Source: Bacilli bacterium (GTDB lineage Bacteria > Bacillota_I > Bacilli_A > ML615J-28 > CAG-313). From it: 64,000 bases of DNA. The notes beneath the pieces were generated by a model. That model was given only the letters and a program-made list of their open reading frames with translations. It had not been told where the DNA came from and made no database searches. Location: assembly GCA_017501465.1 (NCBI GenBank), contig JAFVWY010000009.1, positions 1-64,000 of the forward strand, written 5' to 3'. The position numbers were made by a program, and so were the translations under genes. This document shows positions 45,857-55,200 of this stretch, piece after piece. Positions within the stretch are counted from its first letter, which is position 1, and every line of letters starts with the position of its first letter.

Positions 45857-46892
45857 TGAAAAAACTCCATCAAAAGCTAGATTAAAATATGAACAAATTC
45901 TAGCCGATTTAAGAAATCCAGTTAAAAAAGCTGTTAGAAGTCAAAAAATTTCTAACAAACTTGGAAGTTTATTTAGAGCTATCTTAATTTTCGGTTTAGC
46001 ATTCGTTATTATTTTCCCTATTTTCCAACAAATTACTTTAGCTTTCCGTCATCCACAAGATGTTCAAAATCCATTAGTTATTTGGATTCCTGAAAAATGG
46101 TCTATTTTGAACTTTAAAATAGCATTTGTATTATTAAAATACGAAGTATCATTATTTAATAATATTCGTGTATCTTTAGTATGTATGGTTGGCCAAATCT
46201 GTTGTTCGGTTTTAGCTGGTTATGCTTTATCTAGATTAAAATTCAAAGGAAGTAATATTATCTTCATTTTAATAATGATGACATTTATTATTCCACCTCA
46301 AGCTGTTTCAGTATCTAGAATGTTATATTTTGCAAACTTTGATATTTTAGGACTTGTTAAATTATTTAATGATGGAAACACTATTTCATTATCAGGTAAG
46401 AGAATAATCCTATATATCATGTCATTTACAGGACAAGGTATTAATTCAGCTATCTTCGTATTCCTATTCCGTCAATTCTTCCGTGGTGTTCCAGTAGAAC
46501 TTGAAGAATCTGCAGAAATTGATGGTGCAGGTGTAGTAAGAACATTCTGGAGCGTTATGCTTCCAAACGCAAGAGGCGTTATGGTAACAGTTGCTTTATT
46601 CTCATTTGTATGGCAATGGAATGATGTTTATTATACTGAATTATTAGGTATTTCAGATAACTTCCCATTACTTACAATGCAGCTTAAAAATACTGCCGAA
46701 TGGTTACCAAGTTTAATGAAACTATATGGTTTAGATAACTTGGTTGACCCTGAAATTCGTGGTAACGCGTTATTCACATCTCTAATTGCTAATACAGCTG
46801 GTTTCATGATGTGTCTTCCACTATTAATTGGTTACTTATTTGTACAAAAATTATTCGTTGAAGGTATTGAAAGAACTGGTATTGTAGGTTAG
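45843..46892 (+). CDS. carbohydrate ABC transporter permease 2 (MalG/UgpE type)
   Basis: A 349-aa permease overlapping the previous gene by 14 bp. Core helices start LFRAILIFGLAFVIIFPIFQQ. The EAA loop is ESAEIDGAGVVRTFWSVMLP. The N-terminal 40 residues are charged. It completes the second permease pair. The loop between helices 4 and 5 is conserved, but the C-terminus ends EGIERTGIVG rather than the usual MAxSGxK, a family variant also common (GLTxGAVKG). Confidence 0.92.
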   Translation: MMKNNEKTPSKARLKYEQILADLRNPVKKAVRSQKISNKLGSLFRAILIFGLAFVIIFPIFQQITLAFRHPQDVQNPLVIWIPEKWSILNFKIAFVLLKYEVSLFNNIRVSLVCMVGQICCSVLAGYALSRLKFKGSNIIFILIMMTFIIPPQAVSVSRMLYFANFDILGLVKLFNDGNTISLSGKRIILYIMSFTGQGINSAIFVFLFRQFFRGVPVELEESAEIDGAGVVRTFWSVMLPNARGVMVTVALFSFVWQWNDVYYTELLGISDNFPLLTMQLKNTAEWLPSLMKLYGLDNLVDPEIRGNALFTSLIANTAGFMMCLPLLIGYLFVQKLFVEGIERTGIVG

Positions 46893-46914
46893 TAGAATTA
46901 AATCGAGGATGATT

Positions 46915-47607
46915 ATGAGAAGTAAAATATTCAATAGTAAAGCATATCAAGTATTTGATTATATATGTCGTTTGATTATACTGAATATATTACTCATCAT
47001 ATGTTCATTCTCGATTTTTTTAATCATTCAGACAGCATTCAAAGACTTAGATAATGTTTATAAATGGTTATCGTTAATTCCAACTCTATTAACAATAGGC
47101 CCCTCTATGGTTGCAATATTCGCAACTATTAAAGACTATGAGTTAATAGAGTCTACTGGAACTTTTAAAGAATTTTTTAGAAATTTTAAAAAATATTATT
47201 TAAAAACAATTTTATCAAGTATTATTTTAATAGTATTTGGTATCTTATTAATTAACAGTTTAAATTATTTCTATGGTATGAGAACAAGCGGTGTAGGATA
47301 TGTGATAGGATTTGTTTTTTCAATATCATTTATTCTAATTTATTTAATGTGTTTTATTCATCTACCATTATCGTTTATTTATTTTGATGGTATTCAAATT
47401 ATGCATCATATTAAATTGGCGTTAATTTTTGCGTTTAAAGATTTAGGAAGAACATTAATATTAGTTATTTTGGTAGTTTTATCGCTTGTTTTAAGTTATT
47501 ACTTTAGTTTATATTTATTACTGTTAGGATTTAGTTTACCTATTTATTTTTTAATAAAACTTACTAAAAGTAAATATATAAAAATTTCTGAAAGGAATAA
47601 AGAATAA
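46915..47607 (+). CDS. DUF624 (YesL-like) membrane protein
   Basis: A 230-aa protein with five or six hydrophobic segments. The family marks are LNILLIICSF near the start and IPTLLTIGPSMVAIFATIKDYE. YesL-type proteins are repeatedly encoded beside carbohydrate ABC permeases in Bacillota and are suspected to aid transporter function or regulation; no activity is known. ATG 46915 has GAGG at 6-base spacing (46905-46908), better than ATG 46909. Its stop overlaps the ATG of the next gene by one base. Confidence 0.82.
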   Translation: MRSKIFNSKAYQVFDYICRLIILNILLIICSFSIFLIIQTAFKDLDNVYKWLSLIPTLLTIGPSMVAIFATIKDYELIESTGTFKEFFRNFKKYYLKTILSSIILIVFGILLINSLNYFYGMRTSGVGYVIGFVFSISFILIYLMCFIHLPLSFIYFDGIQIMHHIKLALIFAFKDLGRTLILVILVVLSLVLSYYFSLYLLLLGFSLPIYFLIKLTKSKYIKISERNKE

Positions 47608-49778
47608 TGAAAAACAATACAATGTGTAAAAGATTTTTTACATTAATATTACTTGTTATGTTTGGTTTAGTTTCAACAGTTCATATTGAAGCTAATGAAA
47701 AGAAAACACCTATTACTGATCATGTTACTATGGTTGGTGATGCTATTAAAGGAACTTTATGGTCTGGTGTTAATTATGAAAGAATGCATATTGAATCAGA
47801 AAGAGCTGGTAGTTATTATTCTACTGATGCTGGTTTAGTTTATTCTTGGGATTCAATTAGTGTTATTGCTGAAAACAATCCTGCTATTAAAGTTGCTTCT
47901 TGGGGCTTATCTCCTACTAGAGAAGGTTATAAGCAAGGAACAACATCTGCAATTGCTGAAGATTATGAAAAGACTCACCCAGGTTACACTGTACTTGCTG
48001 CAATTAATGGTGACTTCTTTGCAAATACTCAATTTACAACATCAAAAGGAACAACAGCTGGTCCAACATTTGAACCTATTAATACTTGGGTTGCTGATGG
48101 TGGTATTACATATAAAAGACCAACTATTGCTCACCAACATCATAATGTTGTAGGTATTAGATTAGACAGAACTTATACATATCATATCGGTTCAACATAT
48201 GCTTCTGATGGTACACCAATTGATGATGCATATACTTATGATAAAAATGGTGAAAACTTACCACAATTTACTGATACTTTAATTGCATCAATTAATGGTG
48301 TAGAAGTACCAGCATATGTAACATCTGGTGCTTTAAAAGAAGAAGGCGTTAATATTGTATTACCAGGTAGTTACAATATTGATACTACAGGCTATTCAGT
48401 AGTTAGATTTAATATTGATAGAATGTCAAGAGCAACTGATGGTTTCCAAGGTAAATACTTTGTTGGACATAATTACCCAGGACATTCATATAATATGGAA
48501 TATACTGGTTTATATTTAACTGGTAGAAGTTATGATGCAGCACCTCAAACAGGTGTTCCAATCACAGATGTATCTGAAAACAATTTCTATATTATTACAA
48601 AAGAAGATTCAATTAAAAACGAAATTGCTCAACGTGTAAGAATTACTTGTCAATATAATTTAACTGGTGATGTTTGGGGTGATGTTAACTCTACAATTGG
48701 TACTGTTTTACCTTTCTTAATTGATGGTAAGAGAACTCAATCTGTTTCAAATACAAATAACTATTTAAATGACCAAAAACCAAAGAGTGTTATTGCATTT
48801 ACAAAAGATAATGATGCTATTTTCTACTTCATGGGTCCAGGACCATTAAGTGGTTCAAGAGATAAAGGTCCATCAAGTATTGAAATGTGTGAAATGTTAG
48901 AAAAGTTAGGTGCATATAATGCCTTCTGTTTAGATGGTGGAGGAAGTGCTACTATCGTTATTAAAAATGAAACTGGAGGCTTTACTGAGTTAAATACTCC
49001 AACTGATGGTGGAGGTACAAGATCTATTGGTAATGCTTTATTAATGATTATTGAAAATTCTAACCTAACATTAAAACAAGCAAAAACAACATCAGCTACA
49101 TTCCATCAATCTGCTCCAATGGCTGAATCAACTTTAGTTAGTGCAACTCTTCATATGAATAATAAATCTTATGAATTAGTTGATGGTGAAGTCGAAGTAA
49201 CTGGTCTTACAAAAAATAAATCATATGATTATTATTTTGAATACACTTATGAAAACAACGGTGTAACATATTCAACAAGAACTAATACTGAAACATTTAC
49301 AACACCAAGTTCTGATGAAATAGAACATATACATGACTATGTTGATGGTGTTTGTACAGGTTGTGGTGCAATCGATCCAAATTTCGGTGGAGACTTAACT
49401 GAACTTGAACTTGCAGTAATTTCTGCAACATTTGAAGTTCAAGAGTATATTGAAGAAAAGGGTCAAGCTTTATCGTATGAAGACTACGAATCATTATTAG
49501 AAAAACTTGGTGTTGATATAGAAAAAGTAGAAACTGTTGAAGAAGTTGAAGCTTTAGTTGTTCAATTCAAAGCTGATTTTGATAAATTAGTAGAAGTTAA
49601 AACACATGTACATACAAAATGTGACGAATGTGGTAAATGTACTGCTGCAAATTGTCCAGTTGAAGAAGAAAAATGTCCAGGACATAAAAAACCAGCTTCT
49701 GGTTGTCAAATGGGTGCTTTAATTATTAGCCCAATTATTCTTGCAGCATGTTTATTATTTATTAAGAGAAGAAGATAA
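47607..49778 (+). CDS. surface-anchored phosphodiester glycosidase (NAGPA-like, DUF2233)
   Basis: A 723-aa exported protein. Signal peptide about 1-29 (STVHIEANE). The NAGPA/phosphodiester glycosidase domain (about 60-485) has AAINGDFFAN, FLIDGKRTQS, NAFCLDGGGSATIVI and GTRSIGNALLMI. The mammalian family member uncovers mannose-6-P by removing GlcNAc from a phosphodiester, and bacterial ones are linked to exopolysaccharide or teichoic-acid GlcNAc phosphodiesters. After it come an FN3-like domain (about 490-570), the mini-domain HIHDYVDGVCTGCGAIDP from residue 574, a helical region, a second Cys/His cluster (THVHTKCDECGKC), and the tail SGCQMG (C700) with KRRR. It likely frees GlcNAc-containing units at the cell surface. 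Confidence 0.85.
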   Translation: MKNNTMCKRFFTLILLVMFGLVSTVHIEANEKKTPITDHVTMVGDAIKGTLWSGVNYERMHIESERAGSYYSTDAGLVYSWDSISVIAENNPAIKVASWGLSPTREGYKQGTTSAIAEDYEKTHPGYTVLAAINGDFFANTQFTTSKGTTAGPTFEPINTWVADGGITYKRPTIAHQHHNVVGIRLDRTYTYHIGSTYASDGTPIDDAYTYDKNGENLPQFTDTLIASINGVEVPAYVTSGALKEEGVNIVLPGSYNIDTTGYSVVRFNIDRMSRATDGFQGKYFVGHNYPGHSYNMEYTGLYLTGRSYDAAPQTGVPITDVSENNFYIITKEDSIKNEIAQRVRITCQYNLTGDVWGDVNSTIGTVLPFLIDGKRTQSVSNTNNYLNDQKPKSVIAFTKDNDAIFYFMGPGPLSGSRDKGPSSIEMCEMLEKLGAYNAFCLDGGGSATIVIKNETGGFTELNTPTDGGGTRSIGNALLMIIENSNLTLKQAKTTSATFHQSAPMAESTLVSATLHMNNKSYELVDGEVEVTGLTKNKSYDYYFEYTYENNGVTYSTRTNTETFTTPSSDEIEHIHDYVDGVCTGCGAIDPNFGGDLTELELAVISATFEVQEYIEEKGQALSYEDYESLLEKLGVDIEKVETVEEVEALVVQFKADFDKLVEVKTHVHTKCDECGKCTAANCPVEEEKCPGHKKPASGCQMGALIISPIILAACLLFIKRRR

Positions 49779-49780
49779 TC

Positions 49781-51343
49781 ATGGTTGACATTAAAACTCT
49801 TACTTTAGAAGAAAAAGTAGGACAAATGATCGGTCTTGCTTTTTATGGAACTGAATACAGTGAAGAATTAAGAATGCAAGTTGAAGACATAAAAGCAGGT
49901 CTTATAATTTATTTTAAAGATAATTGTGATAATCCCAAACAAATATTTGAACTTAATAAAATAATTAATTCAAAAAGTAAAATTCCACCCTTCTTGGCTT
50001 TAGACCAAGAAGGTGGAATGGTTGCTAGAGTAACAGAAGGTGTTGTACAATCTCCTGGTGCGATGGCAATTAGTGCATGTCAAAGAAGTGAATATGCTTA
50101 TAAACTTGCATATAATATGGGTAAAGATTTAGTCAAACTTGGATTTAATTTTAATTTCGCTCCGGTTGGTGATATTAATAATAATCCAAATAATCCAGTT
50201 ATTAATGTTAGAAGTTATTCGGATAATCCTGATGTTGCGTGTGAATATGTACGTCAAGCTGTCCTTGGTTATCAAGATGCAGGGATGATGACTAGTATTA
50301 AACATTTCCCAGGTCATGGTGATACGGTAGTTGATACGCACTTAGGTCTTGCAAAAGTAGACTTTGATAGTGAACGTTTATACAATATGGAATTAAAGCC
50401 ATTCTTAATGGCTAAAGAAGAAAACTTACCGGGTATAATGGCTGCACATGTTATGTATACAAAATACGATGATGTATTTCCAACTACTTTATCAAAAAAA
50501 GTAATAACAAATCTTCTTCGTGAAGAAATTGGTTATGATGGTTTAGTTGTAACTGATTCTTTAACAATGAAAGCTGTATTTGATAATTTTAGTTTAGAAG
50601 AAATTGTATATAATACAATGAACTCGGGCTGTGATATTTTATTAATGTGTGGAGCAAGAAATGTTCAAATGCAAAAAGAGTTTGCAGATATCGCTATTCG
50701 ACTAACTAAAGAAGGTAAAATTTCAGAACAACACATTGATGAATGTGTAACAAGAATTTTAAAATACAAAGAAATGTTTAATGTTGGTAAAATGGCCGAC
50801 TCATTTGATGATATTAAAGATGAAATTAATAATCAAGAAGCGGTTGAATTTTCAAAAAAAGTAAGTGAAGAAAGTATAACTGAACTAATTAATAACAATA
50901 ATTTATATCCATTAAATAATAAAGAAAAGATTTTAGTAGTATTTCCTAAAATCAAAGTTGTTACTTTAGTTGAAGACGAAAATAAGAATCTAATGAGCTT
51001 ATTTGATTTTATGAGCATTCCAACTGATCGACATTATATTTCCATCGATCCAACAAAAGAAGAACAACTTGAATTATTATCAAAAGTTGATCAATATGAC
51101 AAAATAGTTTATTGTAGTTATAATGCTTGTTTTAATCCTACACAAGCAGAATTAATTAATAGTATTGATCAAAAGAAATTAATTGTTTGTGCTATTAGAA
51201 CTCCATATGATATTAGAGTACTACCTAATGTACAAGCATATATATGTAGCTATGAGGCAACACCACTTAGTCTTGCTTCACTTGCTAAAGTATTAACTGG
51301 TGATATATTACCACTTGGTAAGTTACCTGTTAAATTAAATTAG
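49781..51343 (+). CDS. nagZ: GH3 beta-N-acetylglucosaminidase (NagZ type), cytoplasmic
   Basis: A 520-aa enzyme without signal peptide. It removes non-reducing GlcNAc from GlcNAc-MurNAc fragments. The NagZ signature KHFPGHGDTVVDTHLGL is intact, with catalytic H187, and the nucleophile is D259 in LVVTDSLTM. The N-terminal barrel (about 1-335) is followed by a C-terminal alpha/beta domain (about 350-520), as in Bacillus subtilis NagZ. The B. subtilis enzyme is exported, whereas this one begins MVDIKTLTLEEKVG with no signal, so it must act on imported fragments. It starts 2 bp after the glycosidase stop and precedes nagB by 8 bp. Confidence 0.93.
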   Translation: MVDIKTLTLEEKVGQMIGLAFYGTEYSEELRMQVEDIKAGLIIYFKDNCDNPKQIFELNKIINSKSKIPPFLALDQEGGMVARVTEGVVQSPGAMAISACQRSEYAYKLAYNMGKDLVKLGFNFNFAPVGDINNNPNNPVINVRSYSDNPDVACEYVRQAVLGYQDAGMMTSIKHFPGHGDTVVDTHLGLAKVDFDSERLYNMELKPFLMAKEENLPGIMAAHVMYTKYDDVFPTTLSKKVITNLLREEIGYDGLVVTDSLTMKAVFDNFSLEEIVYNTMNSGCDILLMCGARNVQMQKEFADIAIRLTKEGKISEQHIDECVTRILKYKEMFNVGKMADSFDDIKDEINNQEAVEFSKKVSEESITELINNNNLYPLNNKEKILVVFPKIKVVTLVEDENKNLMSLFDFMSIPTDRHYISIDPTKEEQLELLSKVDQYDKIVYCSYNACFNPTQAELINSIDQKKLIVCAIRTPYDIRVLPNVQAYICSYEATPLSLASLAKVLTGDILPLGKLPVKLN

Positions 51344-51351
51344 GAGGGACA

Positions 51352-52080
51352 ATGAAGATTATAGTAGTAAAAGATTATGAAGAAATGAGTGCTAAATGTG
51401 CTGAAATCTTCATTAATCAATTAAAGAAAAAACCTAATTCAGTTTTAGGTTTAGCTACTGGTGGAAGCCCAGTAGGAACTTATAAGAAAATTGTTGAAGC
51501 ATATAATAAAGGTGAAATTGATTTTACGCATGTAAAAACATATAATCTAGATGAGTATTGTGGTATTAGTATTTTACATCCACAAAGCTATTATTACTTT
51601 ATGCATGACAATCTATTTAATCATGTAAACATTGTTGAAGATAATGTACATTTACCATCAGCAAGTGGTGAAAATTTCGAAAAGCAATGTGAAGAATATA
51701 ATGCTAAATTAAGAGAGGTTGAAATCGATATTCAACTACTTGGTATTGGCTCTAATGGACATATCGCCTTCAATGAACCTGGTACTCCATTTGATTTAGA
51801 AACTCATGTAGTCGAATTAACTGATAAAACTCGTCAAGATAATAAGAGATTCTTTAACTCAATTGATGAAGTTCCAACACATGCCTTAACAATGGGTATC
51901 AAAAATATTATGGCTGCTAAAGAAATCGTTATGTTAATTAGTGGTGCTAATAAAGCAGATACAGTAGTTGAATTATTAAATGGTCCGATTACTGAAAAAT
52001 TCCCTGCAAGCATTCTTCAAAAACATCCAAATGTTACTGTAATTATTGACGAAGCTGCTTATTCAAAAGTAGAAAAATAG
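51352..52080 (+). CDS. nagB: glucosamine-6-phosphate deaminase
   Basis: A 242-aa cytosolic enzyme that converts glucosamine-6-P to fructose-6-P and ammonia, delivering amino-sugar carbon to glycolysis. Family motifs are complete: LGLATGGSPVGTYK, YNLDEYCGI, LLGIGSNGHIAFNEPGTPF (active-site Asp/His/Glu region), and LTMGIKNIMAAKE. The length is normal for Gram-positive NagB. It is the last gene before a strong terminator. NagA, which would supply its substrate from GlcNAc-6-P, is not in the window. Confidence 0.96.
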   Translation: MKIIVVKDYEEMSAKCAEIFINQLKKKPNSVLGLATGGSPVGTYKKIVEAYNKGEIDFTHVKTYNLDEYCGISILHPQSYYYFMHDNLFNHVNIVEDNVHLPSASGENFEKQCEEYNAKLREVEIDIQLLGIGSNGHIAFNEPGTPFDLETHVVELTDKTRQDNKRFFNSIDEVPTHALTMGIKNIMAAKEIVMLISGANKADTVVELLNGPITEKFPASILQKHPNVTVIIDEAAYSKVEK

Positions 52081-52091
52081 TTAAAAATAAT

Positions 52092-52122
52092 AGTCTAAAC
52101 TATATAGTTTAGACTTTTTTTT
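52092..52122 (+). terminator. Rho-independent terminator
   Basis: A 24-base perfect palindrome (52092-52115, AGTCTAAACTAT and its complement) followed by a T run. It closes the 21.5-kb unit that begins at 30549. Confidence 0.88.
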
Positions 52123-52165
52123 ATTAATTGGTAAAAAAAGTTTTTAAAAAACTAAGTAAAATTGA

Positions 52166-52179
52166 TAAAAACGCTTGCA
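52166..52179 (-). promoter_or_regulatory. cre-like operator 1 (overlaps -35)
   Basis: On the minus strand TGCAAGCGTTTTTA matches TGWAARCGYTWWCW at 12 of 14 positions. It overlaps the -35 box TTGCAA, so a bound LacI/CcpA-type protein would block polymerase. Confidence 0.6.
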
Positions 52180-52203
52180 ATAAAATTAATACAATGTTAT
52201 AAT
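52175..52203 (+). promoter_or_regulatory. strong sigma-A-type promoter
   Basis: TTGCAA (52175-52180), an exact 17-bp spacer and TATAAT (52198-52203). This is the best promoter match in the window. Bases 52123-52165 upstream are plain AT-rich sequence. Confidence 0.85.
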
Positions 52204-52208
52204 ATATT

Positions 52209-52222
52209 CGCAAACGCTTTCA
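52209..52222 (+). promoter_or_regulatory. cre-like operator 2 (at transcription start)
   Basis: CGCAAACGCTTTCA matches the cre consensus at 12 of 14 positions, just downstream of the -10. Its centre lies about 43 bp (four helical turns) from that of operator 1, so looping or cooperative repression is possible. Confidence 0.65.
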
Positions 52223-52247
52223 AAATTTTACATAGGAGGAAAAAAAT

Positions 52248-55200
52248 ATGAAAAAAGTTTTTGCTTGCTTAAGTGCAATCGCGCTTATGTTAGTTGCTTT
52301 TGGATTTGTTATGCAACCTGCTAACGTTTCAGCTGCTGAAGTTGAAGAAGGCAAGTTCATTGAAGATCCAACACTTGAAGAGGGTGAAATCCCACTATAC
52401 GTTATGAATAGTATTCGTTCTTCATTCCCTCATTTATATGATTTCAACGCTCAAGCTGATCCAAACTATGGCTTAGGTCGTGATTATTATTGGAATGAAA
52501 TCAAATTAAGTATTCCACAATTTGATGAAAATGGTGCAACAGGAAACAGATATTCTGTGTACACTCAAGGTACATATGATGCTGCTAAGAAAACTGCTGC
52601 TAATACTAAAATCTATTTATGGATGTTAGATGATGAAGGTAACGTTGTTACTGCTACAAATAATAACGGTACTCACAGCTATAATCCTGAAGGTTATGGA
52701 CCATTATTCGGTGACGTTTCATTATCTGGTGTACGTTATAATATTACTGGTCAAGACATCGTTGTAAATAACTTATATACAGAAAATGGTATCATTAATG
52801 GTGCTAGTGCTGAAGATGGATTTACATATGGTGGTGGTCACTATAATACTGACCCTATCTACTTAATTTTCGATGGTCAAGGTAAAGCTGTTCGTGGTGC
52901 TGCTCAAGATGGTTACTACAATGCTGAAAATGCTGCTGAATATGGATTCAATTCATTATTAGGTAAAAAAGATGGCGTTATCGTTATCAGAGAAGATGTT
53001 GCTGGTGGTGCTGCTGTTAATGGTTTAGGTGCTGCTGATGCTGAATTAGATAAAGTACAAATCGCTGTTCCAAACCCTGAAGATCCAGTTCTTGATGACT
53101 TTGGTGATCCAGTTCTTGATGAAAATGGTGAACCTATGTACAATGATATGTACATTGATGGTGAAGATCCAGAAATCGTTTATGGAACTCGTTATGTATG
53201 GCAATGGTATTCTGAAGAAGATTTTGCTAGCCAAGAAGTTAACACTGTTGGTTACTTACAAGAAGGTTGGTTAGACAGCCGTTGGGACTATGCTTATGCT
53301 GATCCAAATGGTGGTTATGTATGTATCAAACTTACTACTTCTTTAGGTAAATATGATGTTGCTAGTGATGATGAATGTAGAGTTCACAATGCTTCTGTAA
53401 GAGCTATGGAAGCTGCTGGTGAATTAAGCGCTGAAGAAGCTGCTGCATTATTAATTTCTGAAACTGAAAATACAGATCCTGAAACTGGTGTTACAACTAT
53501 TACTTATGGTGTTTACAGAAGCCCAAGAGTTTATAGCTTAGTTATCCCTGAAGGTGCTATTATGTACCGTTATGGTTACTTAGATTATTCTGGTGTTGCT
53601 GTTACTGAAATGCACTTAGGTAAATATTGTGCATTACATGAAGATGCTTTATTATATGGTCGTCATGCTGATTACCGTGCATATGCTCGTACTTACAACT
53701 TCACAGCTACTGGTTTAGTTGCTGAAAATGCTGTTGTTGAAAACGAATCTTACGTTGTAAGAGAAGAAGCTGGTAAATTAGTTGTAGAAGTTAAAGAAGG
53801 CGCTACAATCGTTCCAAGTGAAATCGTATCTATTTTAGGTATGCTTGGTGGTTATGGTATCGCTGGTGTTCCTGCTCCAGAAGCTGGTTCTAACGTTGCT
53901 GCTGTTGATTCTTATAAACAATCTGATGCTGCTGGTTTAGAATACACTATGGATATTGACAATATTCCTACAATGCGTCCAACTCAATATCAATATGAAA
54001 CTGCTAAAGATGCTGCTGCTGCATTCATGGCTGCTATCGCTGCTCATGTAGGTATTGCTGATTATACTCCAGAAAACTGGTCTGGTGCTACTTATGGCAA
54101 ATTCACTGATGCTAATATCGCTTCATTCTTCGAAGCTAATCCAGATTGGAATTGGTTTAAAGACTTCTTCCAAGCTGCATTTGATGAAAGAGCAGCTGCT
54201 GATGAATTCACTGGTTATACTGCATGGGCTCCAAATGGTGTTCGTTTCGGTTTACATGCTTTATATGGTGAAGTTAAATGGGGTTCATGGCCTTATTCTC
54301 CAGACTTCTCTAAACCTGTTTCTGTAGATATCACTGATTATTCTCCAGAAGTATCATACAGATACAATACTTGGGATGAATTCGTAGCTGACTTCATTGC
54401 TGATTTCAATGCTTATGTATATGGTAAAGATCAAGTAACTGATGCTGTTTCTTACTGGGATCTATCTTATACTGCTGATACTGCTTTACAAGCTAAACAA
54501 ATTGAATTCTTCCAAACTGAAGAATGGGCATGGTTTGGTGAAGAATTAGATAAAGGTATCCAAGCTAGCGGATGGACAAGTTATGGTAAAGATCATTACT
54601 ACTACTATAGATGTAATGTTTATGAATATTTAAATAAAACTGCTAAAACTAACTGGCCTGCATCTTGTGGTGCATTCCATGAAATGGCAGATCCATCTTG
54701 GATTGGTACTATCTTAGAAAAAGATTATTATAAAGTTAAATTTGATACAGCTGAATATTCATTATTCGATTCATTTGATATGGTATTAAGTGTTAACAAT
54801 ACAGCTACTGGTATTGCTGATAGTATCACTATCACATTCCAAGTTGTTAAACATGCTACTCCAGTTATCAAAGTTAACCAAGAAGGTTTATTAGTTAAAG
54901 CTGGTCAAACTTCTATTAACTTAAAAGATATCGTTTCTGCTTGGGATTGTGAATACAAAGAAGGCGGTAATGGTGTTTATGGTAGTGATATTTCTAGACA
55001 ATATTTAGAATTCGTTTACCCTGAAGGATTTGATCCTCAAAACTTAAAAGCTGGTGATTGGACAGTTAAAGCTGTTGCTAAATCTCCAGAAGACACTGGT
55101 GTTACAGCTTCTACTTCATTCGTAGTTTCTGTTCCAGACGTAACTGCTCCTGAATTAAGATTATTAAATAGAGGTCAATTATATATTGAAGCTGGTTCTC

